A DNA stretch of 28,096 nucleotides from an uncultured Muribaculaceae bacterium. Its GTDB lineage: Bacteria; Bacteroidota; Bacteroidia; Bacteroidales; Muribaculaceae. Positions 1-8,190 of this stretch are shown here, piece by piece. Below the pieces are notes generated by a model. The model saw nothing but the letters and a program-made list of their open reading frames with translations, was not told the origin of the DNA and ran no database searches. The stretch's first letter is position 1. Each line of letters opens with the position of its first letter. Made by a program: the position numbers and the translations under genes. The DNA is taken from positions 1-28,096 of the forward strand of contig CAJTYD010000036.1 of assembly GCA_910583775.1 (NCBI GenBank), read 5' to 3'.

Positions 1-63
1 TAATGGTGATGTCTATTCCACATTATCGCCTTAGCGTGTCCGCTGAATAGTTACGGGAGAGAT

Positions 64-94
64 TTTGAATTGTGAAAATATTTAACTAAATTTG
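64..94 (+). promoter_or_regulatory. Bacteroidota-type promoter for the C10 protease gene
   Basis: A -33 box TTTG (64-67), a 19-nt spacer and a -7 box TAAATTTG (87-94) match the primary sigma consensus TTTG-N19-TAnnTTTG of Bacteroidota exactly. Transcription would start near 100, leaving a leader of about 135 nt before the ATG at 236. No gene is visible upstream in positions 1-63. Confidence 0.75.
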
Positions 95-235
95 GACGCT
101 ATTGTTCTACAAAAGCACATTAATGTTCCCGACCAATTGAATAGGGTTTAGAGTGTGTTTGAATTTAAACCGATTTTAACTTTTAGAAACAGTTTAAATT
201 TCATAGATTATCTGTACCACATTAACTCAAGGCCA

Positions 236-2791
236 ATGAGAAAAATTTATTTACTTCTATTAGTCTGTTTTATATTTCCGTTTTGCCTAAAAGCGGTTGT
301 TATTACTCCCGAACAGGCTCTGAAACGCGCCGGAAAATCAGGCGTGACCGCGACGCGAGGCGTTTCCCAATCCTCCGTTAAATTAGTTTATACAGCCAGG
401 ACACAGACCGACACCCCGGCTGTATACGTCTTCGACAATGCCGACGCCAAGGGATTCATGCTGCTAAGCGCCGACGACATGGCGATTCCCGTCTTAGGTT
501 ATACCGACGAAGGCACTTTCGATACAAATAATATTCCTCCTCAGTTACAATACTGGCTTTCGGAATATGCCCGCCAGATAGAATATGCTTCGCAACATGG
601 AGTCAAGGAGCAGGATCCTTTGAGGACACGCGCTCTCGGAGGCGCCATAGCGCCGATGCTCCGTACGAAATGGAATCAGGACACGCCTTATAACAATCTG
701 TGTCCGCCCGATGGAACGAAACTTTCCATGACCGGATGTGTCGCTACGGCCATGGCGCAGGTGATGAATTACTGGAGGTATCCGGCTTCCGGAACGGGGT
801 CCATTTCTTATGAAGCTAAAAAGATAGGAACCACACTATCGATGGATTTCAGCACCGTGTCGTTCGACTGGAGCAATATGCTCGATTCCTACAGTGAATC
901 ATATACCGATGCTCAGGCCACTGCGGTTGCCACACTTATGAAGGCCTGCGGTTATTCGGTGGAGATGAATTACGGAGCAAATGAATCAGGAGCCGTTTCC
1001 TCAAACATAGCACGCGCTCTTGTGGAAAATTTCGGATACAATCCTAATATAACCTTTCAGCAGCGCGATTATTATGCAGGGAGCCAATGGAACGAGATGG
1101 TATATAACGAGCTGAAAGCCGGGCGCCCCGTGCTTTATGCCGGCTCCTCCCTCACGGGAGCCCATCAGTTTGTCTGCGACGGATATGACGGCAACGGCTA
1201 TTTCCATTTCAACTGGGGATGGGGAGGCACGAGCGACGGTTATTACGCTCTCGACGCTCTTTCTCCCACATCGCAGGGTATCGGAGGCAGCTCGGGTGGA
1301 TATAACTACGGGCAGTCGATCATTTGCGGCGTGCAAAAAGAGACATCTACCGGCGATTATGCAGGATTCCTGCTTGAAGGCGGGATGCAGCCTTCGAGAA
1401 ACGGACTTCAGGTAATCGTGAAACTTACCGAAGGGGCATGGATTCTAAATTCAACATATAAGACCATTTCAGGAACTTTCGGATTTATAATCGAACCTGT
1501 CGGCGGAGGCACGAAGTACTTTAAGGAATCCAACTGGAGTCCGGAGCTGGGCCCCGGTCTCGGGTTTAGGGGGTATAAGGATGATGGGACACCTAACGTT
1601 TCTTTCTCATTCTATTTCCCGAATGATTCCGGCATGAGCAATGGCAGTTACAAAGTGACGCTTGCCTGCAAATATAAAGATACAGATGAATGGGTGCCCG
1701 TGCCCGCATCAACGGGTTACTCCAATTATTTCATTGTCAACAAGAGCGGAGGCACTATCTCGATAGTGAATCAGGGGGTGAAGAAATTCTCGGTTACAGG
1801 CGATGTCCTGTCGGAGATCTTCCTGGGGCTGCCGGCAACTTTTACTGTTACGGTAAAGAACAATACAGATATGGAAATGACCCAGGGTGTTTATCCGGGG
1901 CTTATGAAAGGCGACAACCTTTATTATGCAGCCGAGGGCGTGACGCTGACTCTTAAGCCGGGTGAGGAAATTACCCGTCAATGGTCGTCACCATTTAACC
2001 TTATGGGCAATAATACAGACATATCTTCCGATACTCCCTTCACCATGGTGTTTTATGATCCCGGGACAGGCTTTGTCTACGACTGGCAGAAATCCGTTAC
2101 CATGAAGGTAAATTCCGGAACAACCTCCGTCACAGTGTCTAATTTCAGGATTGATGGTTCCCTTACGAAGCGGGTTCTTTGCAATGACAACAAATTGTAT
2201 GGAGCCAACGGTTATCTTGTCCCCGATATGAGTAAGATTCAATTCAGCTATACATTGAAAAATACCGGTACGGCTTATTTCGGTTCTCCCGTCTATATAT
2301 TTATTTTCCCATTCAATAAAGATGCCTCAAGCCTGCTCCAGTGGGGTATCATTGATGATGGGAACCTGATTGCTCCCGGAACGAACTCAGCTCAAGTAAG
2401 AGTTTATAATTTTACCGAAGGAGAAAAAGGCAAATCTTATTTTGCATCCCTTTATTATTATAAAGACAACCAATGGGTTCCAATTAAAAACGATACAAAT
2501 AATTACCAGGTCGTATTTGAGCTCGATACATCAGGCGTAGCTGATGTCGCTTCCGACGACGCTTCGTTCAGTCTGACTTACGACAAATCATCTAAGATTG
2601 TCAACGTCCTTTCGAAGGAGAGACTCTCTGAAGTGAAGGTCTACTCGCTGCAGGGCGGAAACGCCGCGGCTGATGTCCGTTACGCAGGCAACAGCGCCAC
2701 GGTTTCGGTAGAAACGCTTTCGCCGGGCGTCTATATGGTGGTCGCCACCGACTCCAACGGCACCCGCAAAGCCCTTAAGCTGATCCTCTGA
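236..2791 (+). CDS. Secreted C10-family (streptopain-like) cysteine protease with T9SS-like C-terminal domain
   Basis: I chose the ATG at 236 because it begins directly with a signal peptide (MRKIYLLLLVCFIFPFCLKA); an upstream GTG at 155 would only add a non-signal extension. The 851-residue product has an N-terminal propeptide region (about 21-130) like those of Bacteroides C10 proteases. The papain-fold catalytic domain has the nucleophile in TGCVATAMAQ (Cys168), the catalytic His in GAHQF (about His310) and the NWGWGG motif after it. About 400 residues of beta-rich, probably Ig-like sequence follow. The last 75 residues (EVKVYSLQGG ... LSPGVYMVVATDSNG ... KALKLIL) resemble type A sorting domains of type IX secretion substrates. 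By family knowledge it is an exported zymogen cleaving host or dietary protein. It stands alone with its own promoter and terminator. The protease call is firm; the T9SS route is inference. Confidence 0.9.
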   Translation: MRKIYLLLLVCFIFPFCLKAVVITPEQALKRAGKSGVTATRGVSQSSVKLVYTARTQTDTPAVYVFDNADAKGFMLLSADDMAIPVLGYTDEGTFDTNNIPPQLQYWLSEYARQIEYASQHGVKEQDPLRTRALGGAIAPMLRTKWNQDTPYNNLCPPDGTKLSMTGCVATAMAQVMNYWRYPASGTGSISYEAKKIGTTLSMDFSTVSFDWSNMLDSYSESYTDAQATAVATLMKACGYSVEMNYGANESGAVSSNIARALVENFGYNPNITFQQRDYYAGSQWNEMVYNELKAGRPVLYAGSSLTGAHQFVCDGYDGNGYFHFNWGWGGTSDGYYALDALSPTSQGIGGSSGGYNYGQSIICGVQKETSTGDYAGFLLEGGMQPSRNGLQVIVKLTEGAWILNSTYKTISGTFGFIIEPVGGGTKYFKESNWSPELGPGLGFRGYKDDGTPNVSFSFYFPNDSGMSNGSYKVTLACKYKDTDEWVPVPASTGYSNYFIVNKSGGTISIVNQGVKKFSVTGDVLSEIFLGLPATFTVTVKNNTDMEMTQGVYPGLMKGDNLYYAAEGVTLTLKPGEEITRQWSSPFNLMGNNTDISSDTPFTMVFYDPGTGFVYDWQKSVTMKVNSGTTSVTVSNFRIDGSLTKRVLCNDNKLYGANGYLVPDMSKIQFSYTLKNTGTAYFGSPVYIFIFPFNKDASSLLQWGIIDDGNLIAPGTNSAQVRVYNFTEGEKGKSYFASLYYYKDNQWVPIKNDTNNYQVVFELDTSGVADVASDDASFSLTYDKSSKIVNVLSKERLSEVKVYSLQGGNAAADVRYAGNSATVSVETLSPGVYMVVATDSNGTRKALKLIL

Positions 2792-2809
2792 CACATCCCA
2801 TCCGCACAT

Positions 2810-2855
2810 AAAAATACCGATCGGCAACGCAATGGTTGCCGATCGGTATTTTTTT
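2810..2855. terminator. Bidirectional intrinsic terminator
   Basis: A perfect 18-bp inverted repeat (2811-2828 and 2835-2852) encloses a 6-nt loop. Seven Ts follow on the plus strand and five As precede it, so it can end both the rightward protease gene and the leftward lipoprotein gene that converge here. Confidence 0.9.
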
Positions 2856-2877
2856 CGCACCTCAGCGAAGCCGGTAT

Positions 2878-3408
2878 TTACTTATCGTGGAGATATTGCT
2901 TTATGGCGTCGAGCTCGTCCATCGCTTTGGAGGCGGCAACGGGCAGGATCTCGAATGCCGTCACTTTCGAACCGGGAATGATCATTTCCTTGAGCTTTTC
3001 CCTCGAAGGAACAATCGACAGCTTACTGTATTCCTCGAATGTATAGCGTGTAAACACAGAATTTCCAGAAAGTCCCTGACGGTTAAGCCACCAGCCGCCG
3101 CCAAGATCCAGAGGCTTCGAATTCTCCGTAATATCGGTAGGCGCGGGATAATAAATCAGTTCGCCGTCGTTTCCCACCGTCACGGCCACTTTGTCTGAAT
3201 AATCTCCATTCATGCGGAAAGCCGAAGCCTTAAGCACGACAGCCGGTTTGCCGCCGACAATCCTCACCGGAGCCTCCACAGCCTCGGGAGCCTGGCTCCC
3301 GTTACCGGGGTTGCCGGCGTTATCGGTCACACCGGAATTCTTATGCGAGCAACTCATTCCCGCAGCCGCACAGACAGCAGCCATAAAAGTAATCATTATC
3401 TTCTTCAT
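2878..3408 (-). CDS. Small lipoprotein of unknown function
   Basis: The 176-residue protein starts with a short hydrophobic signal and a Cys at position 20 (GMSCSHKN), consistent with a lipoprotein, although Gly at -3 makes the lipobox imperfect. A linker rich in Gly, Asn and Ser (about 24-42) precedes a compact domain with GGKPAVVLKASAFRMNGDYSDK and GGGWWLNRQGLSG. I recognise no catalytic motif and no named family. It is monocistronic, with a near-perfect promoter at 3461-3491 and the bidirectional terminator downstream. The envelope location is inferred; the function is unknown. Confidence 0.75.
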   Translation of the reverse strand: MKKIMITFMAAVCAAAGMSCSHKNSGVTDNAGNPGNGSQAPEAVEAPVRIVGGKPAVVLKASAFRMNGDYSDKVAVTVGNDGELIYYPAPTDITENSKPLDLGGGWWLNRQGLSGNSVFTRYTFEEYSKLSIVPSREKLKEMIIPGSKVTAFEILPVAASKAMDELDAIKQYLHDK

Positions 3409-3460
3409 ATCCGTTATATTTGTCTTCTGTATTAATTCCTAAAAGAAAGGTTTAGAAAAA

Positions 3461-3491
3461 CAAATATAGCAATAAGAAACCATTTTACAAA
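3461..3491 (-). promoter_or_regulatory. Promoter for the small lipoprotein gene
   Basis: Read on the minus strand, TTTG (3491-3488), 19 nt and TATATTTG (3468-3461) match the Bacteroidota consensus exactly. The predicted start is near 3455, giving a leader of about 45 nt. The -33 box touches the base of the upstream gene's terminator stem (3490-3534), so the two elements share bases. Confidence 0.75.
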
Positions 3492-3534
3492 AAGAATCGG
3501 GAAAGAGGTTGGATACCCGCTTCCCGATTCTTTT
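3490..3534 (-). terminator. Intrinsic terminator of the choloylglycine-hydrolase-family gene
   Basis: Arms 3490-3503 and 3521-3534 form a perfect 14-bp stem with a 17-nt loop. On the minus strand the second arm ends in a run of Ts. It lies about 70 nt beyond the stop of the leftward gene at 3607. Confidence 0.8.
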
Positions 3535-3571
3535 AAAAATCTATTATTAGAAATTCTTCCGAGTGTTGGAA

Positions 3572-3593
3572 ACATGCCAGAGGCATGTCCCTA
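3572..3593. repeat. REP-like palindrome with GTCCCTAC tail (copy 1)
   Basis: ACATGCC-AGA-GGCATGT forms a 7-bp hairpin followed by CCCTAC. The hairpin-plus-GTCCCTAC layout recurs at 21890-21914 with a different stem sequence, which suggests a dispersed intergenic repeat family rather than chance. It lies between a stop codon and its terminator. Confidence 0.45.
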
Positions 3594-3606
3594 CATCAGC
3601 TGATAA

Positions 3607-4656
3607 TCAATACATAGGAGTGAAGGGTTTCACAGGCATCAGACGCCGGGTGGCGTCGCCCACGAGATCGGATGTCTTCGAAGTGTCGAGTTTCATAACG
3701 GGAGCTCCCTTGCTGAGATTGACCCTGTTCAAGTCGACATAATAATATCCAGGATTCGTTATCAATTCAAAGTAATAACGGAGATTGCAGGGGACGCTGT
3801 AAGTGCGCCACTGCGTAGAACTGAGTTCCGGCTGGCCCGGTATCTCATAAGTGTAGGGCACGCAGGAATTAACGATAACGCTCCGGCAAATGGCGACTGC
3901 AAGATCCGGGTCATCTACTGCCTTCACATGATGCGCGAAATAATTGGCACGCACACAACGGTCGGGACTCGAGACAGTTCCCGGAAGCGTGTTCTGACCG
4001 CCCTTCTTGTTCCAGTAGTCGATTATAGCCGTCATCTGCGGCCAGTAGGGATCGTTGGTCATCGCCAGATAATCTCCCATTTCATAGATATTTATCTTGC
4101 CGTGGTCAAACTCGAAGATAACGCTCTTGCCCGAAGCGTCGGTTACGCCCCAGTGAAGCGCCGAGACAGTGCCTCCGTCGAAAGTGGCGCCCTGGATTGC
4201 GAAGTCGGCCTTGCGTAAAAGATCTGTAACCTCATCGGTAGTGGCACACTGGTCGAGCAACCACGCCACAAAAACAGCCAGCGACATCTGCGTCTTGTCG
4301 GACGCCTTGTCATCGTTATAGACCGTTCCCTTGCAGAAAAGCCCGTTGATCACAAGCCCCTTCTCATTCATGCCTTCTGTAATTCCGCCGTCATAGCTCA
4401 CGGCATATACGGCGCCATACTTAGACGTCCATGTGAGATGCTTCGGCTGGTCGGAGCTGACTTTCTGCATACCCCTGGGATAAATGTAAATATTCGTCGG
4501 TATGGGGGTCTTCCAGTCGAGCGACCGGCCGATCACAAACAGGGAGTCGAGACCTTTGTACATAACGCGGGAGCAAGCGTCCGACTGAAACGCTCCCATA
4601 GTCGAAATAGCCGCCATAGCGATACCTCCTATCAATAAGTTTTTTAATGTTTTCAT
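3607..4656 (-). CDS. Secreted choloylglycine hydrolase / penicillin V acylase family (Ntn) amidohydrolase
   Basis: The 349-residue protein opens with a signal peptide (MKTLKNLLIGGIAMAAISTMGAFQSDA) followed by Cys28. In this family that Cys becomes the N-terminal nucleophile after processing. Family positions are visible in order: CSR, the RSLDW segment (Arg and Asp), AMTNDPYW (Asn) and the late Arg in PCNLRYYFE. Members hydrolyse linear amides such as conjugated bile salts or penicillin V; sequence alone does not decide the substrate. The enzyme would act in the periplasm or at the surface. It is monocistronic with its own terminator (3490-3534). A 17-bp tandem duplication spans the start codon (4648-4681), creating a second upstream ATG that opens only a six-codon frame. 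Confidence 0.9.
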   Translation of the reverse strand: MKTLKNLLIGGIAMAAISTMGAFQSDACSRVMYKGLDSLFVIGRSLDWKTPIPTNIYIYPRGMQKVSSDQPKHLTWTSKYGAVYAVSYDGGITEGMNEKGLVINGLFCKGTVYNDDKASDKTQMSLAVFVAWLLDQCATTDEVTDLLRKADFAIQGATFDGGTVSALHWGVTDASGKSVIFEFDHGKINIYEMGDYLAMTNDPYWPQMTAIIDYWNKKGGQNTLPGTVSSPDRCVRANYFAHHVKAVDDPDLAVAICRSVIVNSCVPYTYEIPGQPELSSTQWRTYSVPCNLRYYFELITNPGYYYVDLNRVNLSKGAPVMKLDTSKTSDLVGDATRRLMPVKPFTPMY

Positions 4657-4681
4657 AGCCTTAATGTTTTCATAGCCTTTG
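4648..4681 (-). repeat. 17-bp tandem duplication across the start codon of the Ntn hydrolase gene
   Basis: On the minus strand the unit AAGGCTATGAAAACATT occurs twice back to back, then the gene continues. The first ATG (4673) opens the six-residue frame MKTLRL, whose TGA overlaps the second, true ATG (4656) as ATGA. Both ATGs carry the same AAGG-type upstream context. Confidence 0.85.
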
Positions 4682-4727
4682 GCTGTATATGGATTGCAAG
4701 CCGTACACAGCCATTTTATTACTAAAC

Positions 4728-4755
4728 AAAAAAGGCCGCAACAATGTTGCGGCCT
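4728..4755 (-). terminator. Intrinsic terminator of the lipoprotein-GH13-SPOR unit
   Basis: A perfect 10-bp stem (4733-4742 with 4746-4755) and 3-nt loop are followed, on the minus strand, by a run of Ts (A-run at 4728-4733 on plus). It sits 18 nt beyond the stop of the SPOR lipoprotein gene and closes that leftward unit. Confidence 0.85.
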
Positions 4756-4773
4756 CCTCTACCGAATAGGATG

Positions 4774-5268
4774 TCATTCAGTCTTTATTATCACCGGAGC
4801 TCCCGGGAGTCCGATATATCGGAACGACGGATTATCCTTACGGAATTTCTTATAGAATTCCTTCGCAATCTCCAGCGTCGGGAAACCGCCTGCCACGGTA
4901 AACCAGCGGTCGCCGGTCGACTTCAGCGCCTGCGCCGCATATCCCCTGGCCTTGAGATCCTCAGCCATCGAGATGGCGTTTGTGTTCATCTTATACATCG
5001 CCACGGCGACGTTATAGGGCGACACTGGCTCGTCGCCGGAGAGAGCCCGCAGCCGCTCGGTGGAGACATAAAGCGTGTCGCCGCCTACGATCCTTTGCTG
5101 CGGCCCTTCATCGCTCAGAAGGCCTGAGGCGGGAATCATGGTCTCGGCCTCGGCTTTCTGCCGCTTTGCCAGCGCCGAATCATACGCCTGCTTGTAGTTG
5201 CGCTCCGTGGGCTTGCATGATGCCAACGCCATGACAAGGACAAGAGCCGAAAAAAATATCTTCTTCAT
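4774..5268 (-). CDS. SPOR-domain lipoprotein
   Basis: The 164-residue protein has a clear lipobox (LVMALASC, Cys18). A charged, probably helical segment (about 22-45) leads to a C-terminal domain of about 75 residues with the SPOR pattern: YNVAVAMYK, then AEDLKARGYAAQAL, then RWFTVAGGFPTLEIAKEFYKKF. SPOR domains bind glycan strands stripped of stem peptides at division sites, so a role in peptidoglycan binding at the outer membrane is likely by family knowledge. It is the last gene of a three-gene leftward unit, 25 nt after the GH13 gene, and is followed by a strong terminator. The SPOR assignment rests on pattern, not on a profile search. Confidence 0.7.
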   Translation of the reverse strand: MKKIFFSALVLVMALASCKPTERNYKQAYDSALAKRQKAEAETMIPASGLLSDEGPQQRIVGGDTLYVSTERLRALSGDEPVSPYNVAVAMYKMNTNAISMAEDLKARGYAAQALKSTGDRWFTVAGGFPTLEIAKEFYKKFRKDNPSFRYIGLPGAPVIIKTE

Positions 5269-5293
5269 TTATGGTGATTCATTTTCTGTTTAA

Positions 5294-7222
5294 CTATTTC
5301 GCCGGCACCATTATCCTCGTCTCGCGGGGCTTGAAATTGTATTTATGGCCCGGTGCCACAGGAACCACAGTCTCCCCCGTGAGGATATCCACAAACTTCT
5401 TCCCCTCGGGAATGACCTCAAGATATCGGGTCATATCGACCTCGTTGGCCTCGTCACGACCGTTCATCATCACGATCGCCTCGTCGGAGGTCTTCGCATC
5501 GCCGCCGCGGCGGTAGAGATATATGCCGTTGGTCGGCATGAAATGCTTCATCCCTCCTTTGGCCACAGCCTCGCTCCCCTTCCGCCAGTTGTTGATCACC
5601 GATATGAAGTCGAAGGCCTCGTTCTGAAGGTCGCTTCTCCCCTCTTTGGTGAAGACTGTCGAAGTATCGCCCGGGAAACCGCCGGGCATATCCTTGCGGA
5701 CATTGCCGTCGCCCCCCTCGCGCGTGCCGTGCATCAGGAGCTCGGTGCCGTAATATATCTGCGGAATACCGGGGATTGTGAGCAGAAGAGTTATCGCCTG
5801 CTTCCACTGGTCGAGTTTCTCTGGCTCCTTGAGGATGAAACGCTCCGTGTCGTGGTTGTCGAGGAACCGGAGCACATTCAGAGGATCCGGATAGACATAG
5901 TCGAGGGCAAGATGGTCGTAGATTACGTTAAGCCCGTTCCAGGGATCGGTCTCGGCACGGAAAGGCGCCATGTCCCGGCTCTTTATCATCAGGGGGAAAT
6001 CCATCACCACAGGCAGACGTGTGTCGTCGCCCTTGGCCCGGGCAAGAGGAGATCCTTTCTGCCAGTAAGCCTCGCCGGCGGTCTCGCCGAACCAGCATTC
6101 GCCGACGATATTGAAATCGGGATACTCCCGAAGCACATTGTCGATCCAGCGTCCCATCGCCTTTTCATCGGCATACGGATAGGTATCCATGCGGATGCCG
6201 TCGATCTGCGCCTCCTCGATCCACCAGATTGAATTCTGCTCGAGATATTTCATCAGATGGGGGTTGCGCTGGTTGAGGTCGGGCATCTCCTCGACAAACC
6301 AGCCGTCCTGCGTCAGCTTCCGGTCATAGTCGGAGCTGTAAGGATCGGTGATGGTAGAAAGACGATAGTTCGTCTGGACATAGCCGTCGGGGAAATTGAA
6401 CCAATCGGACGACGGACGGTCTTCAAACCATGGATGTCCCGAACCGCAATGGTTGAAAATCATGTCCATCACGGTCTTTATTCCCTTTCCGTGCAGTTTC
6501 TCTATAAGGGCGGAATAGTCTGCGTTCGTTCCGAAACGGGGGTCGACGCGATAATAATCCGTAGTGGCATATCCGTGATAGCTGCCACCTTTCATGTCGT
6601 TTTCAAGCACCGGATTGAGCCAGACCGCCGTTACGCCGAGCGAATCGATATAGTCGGCATGGTCGGAAAGGCCCTTCAGGTCGCCGCCGTGACGGGTATT
6701 GGGATCGGAGCGGTCGACATTGACATGATTTCGCAGTGACTCCACGTCGTCGATCGAAGAATCGCCGCTGGCAAAGCGGTCGGGCATAATCATATACAGC
6801 ACGTCGCCGGCGCCGAAGCCCCTGGCGCCCTTCTGCTCCCGGCGAGCCCGGAGCTCATATTCGCGCGTAACCTTATTGCGACCCTCCCTCCATTGCAGTT
6901 TCATCTTTCCGGGTTTCGTGCCCTCGGCAATGGAGAGATAGACATACTGCCAGTTGGGCGAGCCGTCAAGACGGACCACTGAATCCACCTTCACTCCGGG
7001 ATAATCCACCGAAAACTCTGCGCCGCGGATATTGCTTCCGTGTATCTGAAGCTGCAGCGAGCGGTCTTTCATGCCGGTCCACCAATGCGGAGGCTGTATG
7101 TCGCTGACGGCAAAAGGAGCCGCTGCCATTGCCTGCGTGCCGATGGCAGCGCCGGTCAAAATGCCAAGAAGGCCGCGGCAGTTACGCCACGACCTTCCTT
7201 TAAAAAATCTTTTTGATTTCAT
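5294..7222 (-). CDS. GH13 alpha-amylase / cyclomaltodextrinase-neopullulanase-like enzyme
   Basis: At 642 residues it matches SusA-like neopullulanases in size. After an export signal (about 1-34, ending QAMAA) comes an N-terminal Ig-like domain (PPHWWTGMKDRSLQLQIHG) typical of cyclomaltodextrinases. The TIM barrel shows the conserved regions: DMIFNHCG, DGIRMDTYPY (nucleophile Asp near 345), IVGECWFGE (acid/base Glu near 375) and FLDNHDTERF (Asp near 457). A C-terminal beta domain (about 540-642) ends in PRETRIMVPAK. It should hydrolyse alpha-1,4-linked glucans or cyclodextrins, probably in the periplasm. No susC/D homologues are in the window. It is flanked at 24 and 25 nt by two lipoprotein genes on the same strand, suggesting cotranscription. 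Exact specificity cannot be read from sequence. Confidence 0.92.
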   Translation of the reverse strand: MKSKRFFKGRSWRNCRGLLGILTGAAIGTQAMAAAPFAVSDIQPPHWWTGMKDRSLQLQIHGSNIRGAEFSVDYPGVKVDSVVRLDGSPNWQYVYLSIAEGTKPGKMKLQWREGRNKVTREYELRARREQKGARGFGAGDVLYMIMPDRFASGDSSIDDVESLRNHVNVDRSDPNTRHGGDLKGLSDHADYIDSLGVTAVWLNPVLENDMKGGSYHGYATTDYYRVDPRFGTNADYSALIEKLHGKGIKTVMDMIFNHCGSGHPWFEDRPSSDWFNFPDGYVQTNYRLSTITDPYSSDYDRKLTQDGWFVEEMPDLNQRNPHLMKYLEQNSIWWIEEAQIDGIRMDTYPYADEKAMGRWIDNVLREYPDFNIVGECWFGETAGEAYWQKGSPLARAKGDDTRLPVVMDFPLMIKSRDMAPFRAETDPWNGLNVIYDHLALDYVYPDPLNVLRFLDNHDTERFILKEPEKLDQWKQAITLLLTIPGIPQIYYGTELLMHGTREGGDGNVRKDMPGGFPGDTSTVFTKEGRSDLQNEAFDFISVINNWRKGSEAVAKGGMKHFMPTNGIYLYRRGGDAKTSDEAIVMMNGRDEANEVDMTRYLEVIPEGKKFVDILTGETVVPVAPGHKYNFKPRETRIMVPAK

Positions 7223-7246
7223 CTTGAATCTTTATAGAACTTGAGA

Positions 7247-8110
7247 TCAGTCAATCTGAATGATGAGATAATGGGTAATGCTCCAGAACTTGGACGGATC
7301 GGTGATCTGAACGGTCTTCGGGCCATCCTTCTCGCCTGTTATCTGATAAGAACCCGCAGGCATGTTTGTCCAGATCTTAACCTTCTTGGAGTTGGTGGGA
7401 ATAGATGTAAGAGTACGCATGTCGGCCGTCACGAAATATGAAGCATCATAATCTCCCTTCATCACCTTTGTGGATCCGAGGAACTTCTTCTCGAGCAGAC
7501 CCTTCTTCTTAAGGTCTTTGTTCGAGCCTATGGCGTAGTAAACTCGGTTAGCCTGGTTCTCGGCGGCAACGGCCTGTGCCTGCGCCTCCTCTTTGGCGGC
7601 TGTCTCAGCCTTTACCTGCTCCTGACCCTCGGCCACCTGGGTGTTGAGAGTCTCTATCTGGCCTTTGGCTGTCGAGAGTTCACTCTCGAGCTGAGCTATC
7701 TTCTGGTCCTGCGATGCGATATGGTCCTTGAGCTGCTGAATAGTCTTTGTCAGCACGCTGTTCTGGTTGCCCGAAGCCTTGAGCCTCTGTTCCATAGAAG
7801 CGAGAAGGTCTTTGTTGGCAGCCAGACGGGCCTTGATAGTAGCGAGGTTCTGACGGATCTCGGCGCGACGGTTGGCGTTCTCGCCGGTGCCCATGTTATA
7901 GAGGAGACCCTCCTGAGTATTGATGGAGTCGAGGCCCGTATAGATGTCACCCATAAGAAGCATCAGCGAATCGTTAAAATTCGTTGCCTCCTGATATTCT
8001 GCTGTGAGATCTGCTATCTTTGTAGAATCCTCATCCAGTTTTTTCTGGTTTCCCGAGCATGAGGCAAGCATCAATGCGCCTATCCCCATAATTAAAAAGC
8101 TCTTTTTCAT
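7247..8110 (-). CDS. Coiled-coil lipoprotein of unknown function
   Basis: I start at the ATG at 8110, which gives MKKSFLIMGIGALMLASC with the lipobox Cys at 18; an ATG four codons upstream is possible but unnecessary. The 287-residue protein has a long predicted coiled coil (about 25-190, rich in Gln, Glu, Lys and Ala, e.g. IAQLESELSTAKGQIETLN). A C-terminal beta-rich domain of about 95 residues follows, with GSNKDLKKKGLLEKKFLGS and later KVKIWTNMPAGSYQI. This layout is common among Bacteroidales envelope lipoproteins without known function. It is the first gene of a unit with the GH13 enzyme and the SPOR lipoprotein. A degenerate -7 box (TAGATTTA, 8141-8134) lies about 25 nt upstream. Confidence 0.75.
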   Translation of the reverse strand: MKKSFLIMGIGALMLASCSGNQKKLDEDSTKIADLTAEYQEATNFNDSLMLLMGDIYTGLDSINTQEGLLYNMGTGENANRRAEIRQNLATIKARLAANKDLLASMEQRLKASGNQNSVLTKTIQQLKDHIASQDQKIAQLESELSTAKGQIETLNTQVAEGQEQVKAETAAKEEAQAQAVAAENQANRVYYAIGSNKDLKKKGLLEKKFLGSTKVMKGDYDASYFVTADMRTLTSIPTNSKKVKIWTNMPAGSYQITGEKDGPKTVQITDPSKFWSITHYLIIQID

Positions 8111-8190
8111 AATAAAAATCAATTAGTCTACAGTAAATCTATAATTTTAAATATCTATTTTTCAATACTTTGAAGCGGTTGTCAATCGGG

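Noticed and set aside
5345..6232. 295-codon plus-strand frame opposite the GH13 gene
   Set aside because: It is an antisense shadow of a gene with all catalytic motifs intact; it has no recognisable domain.
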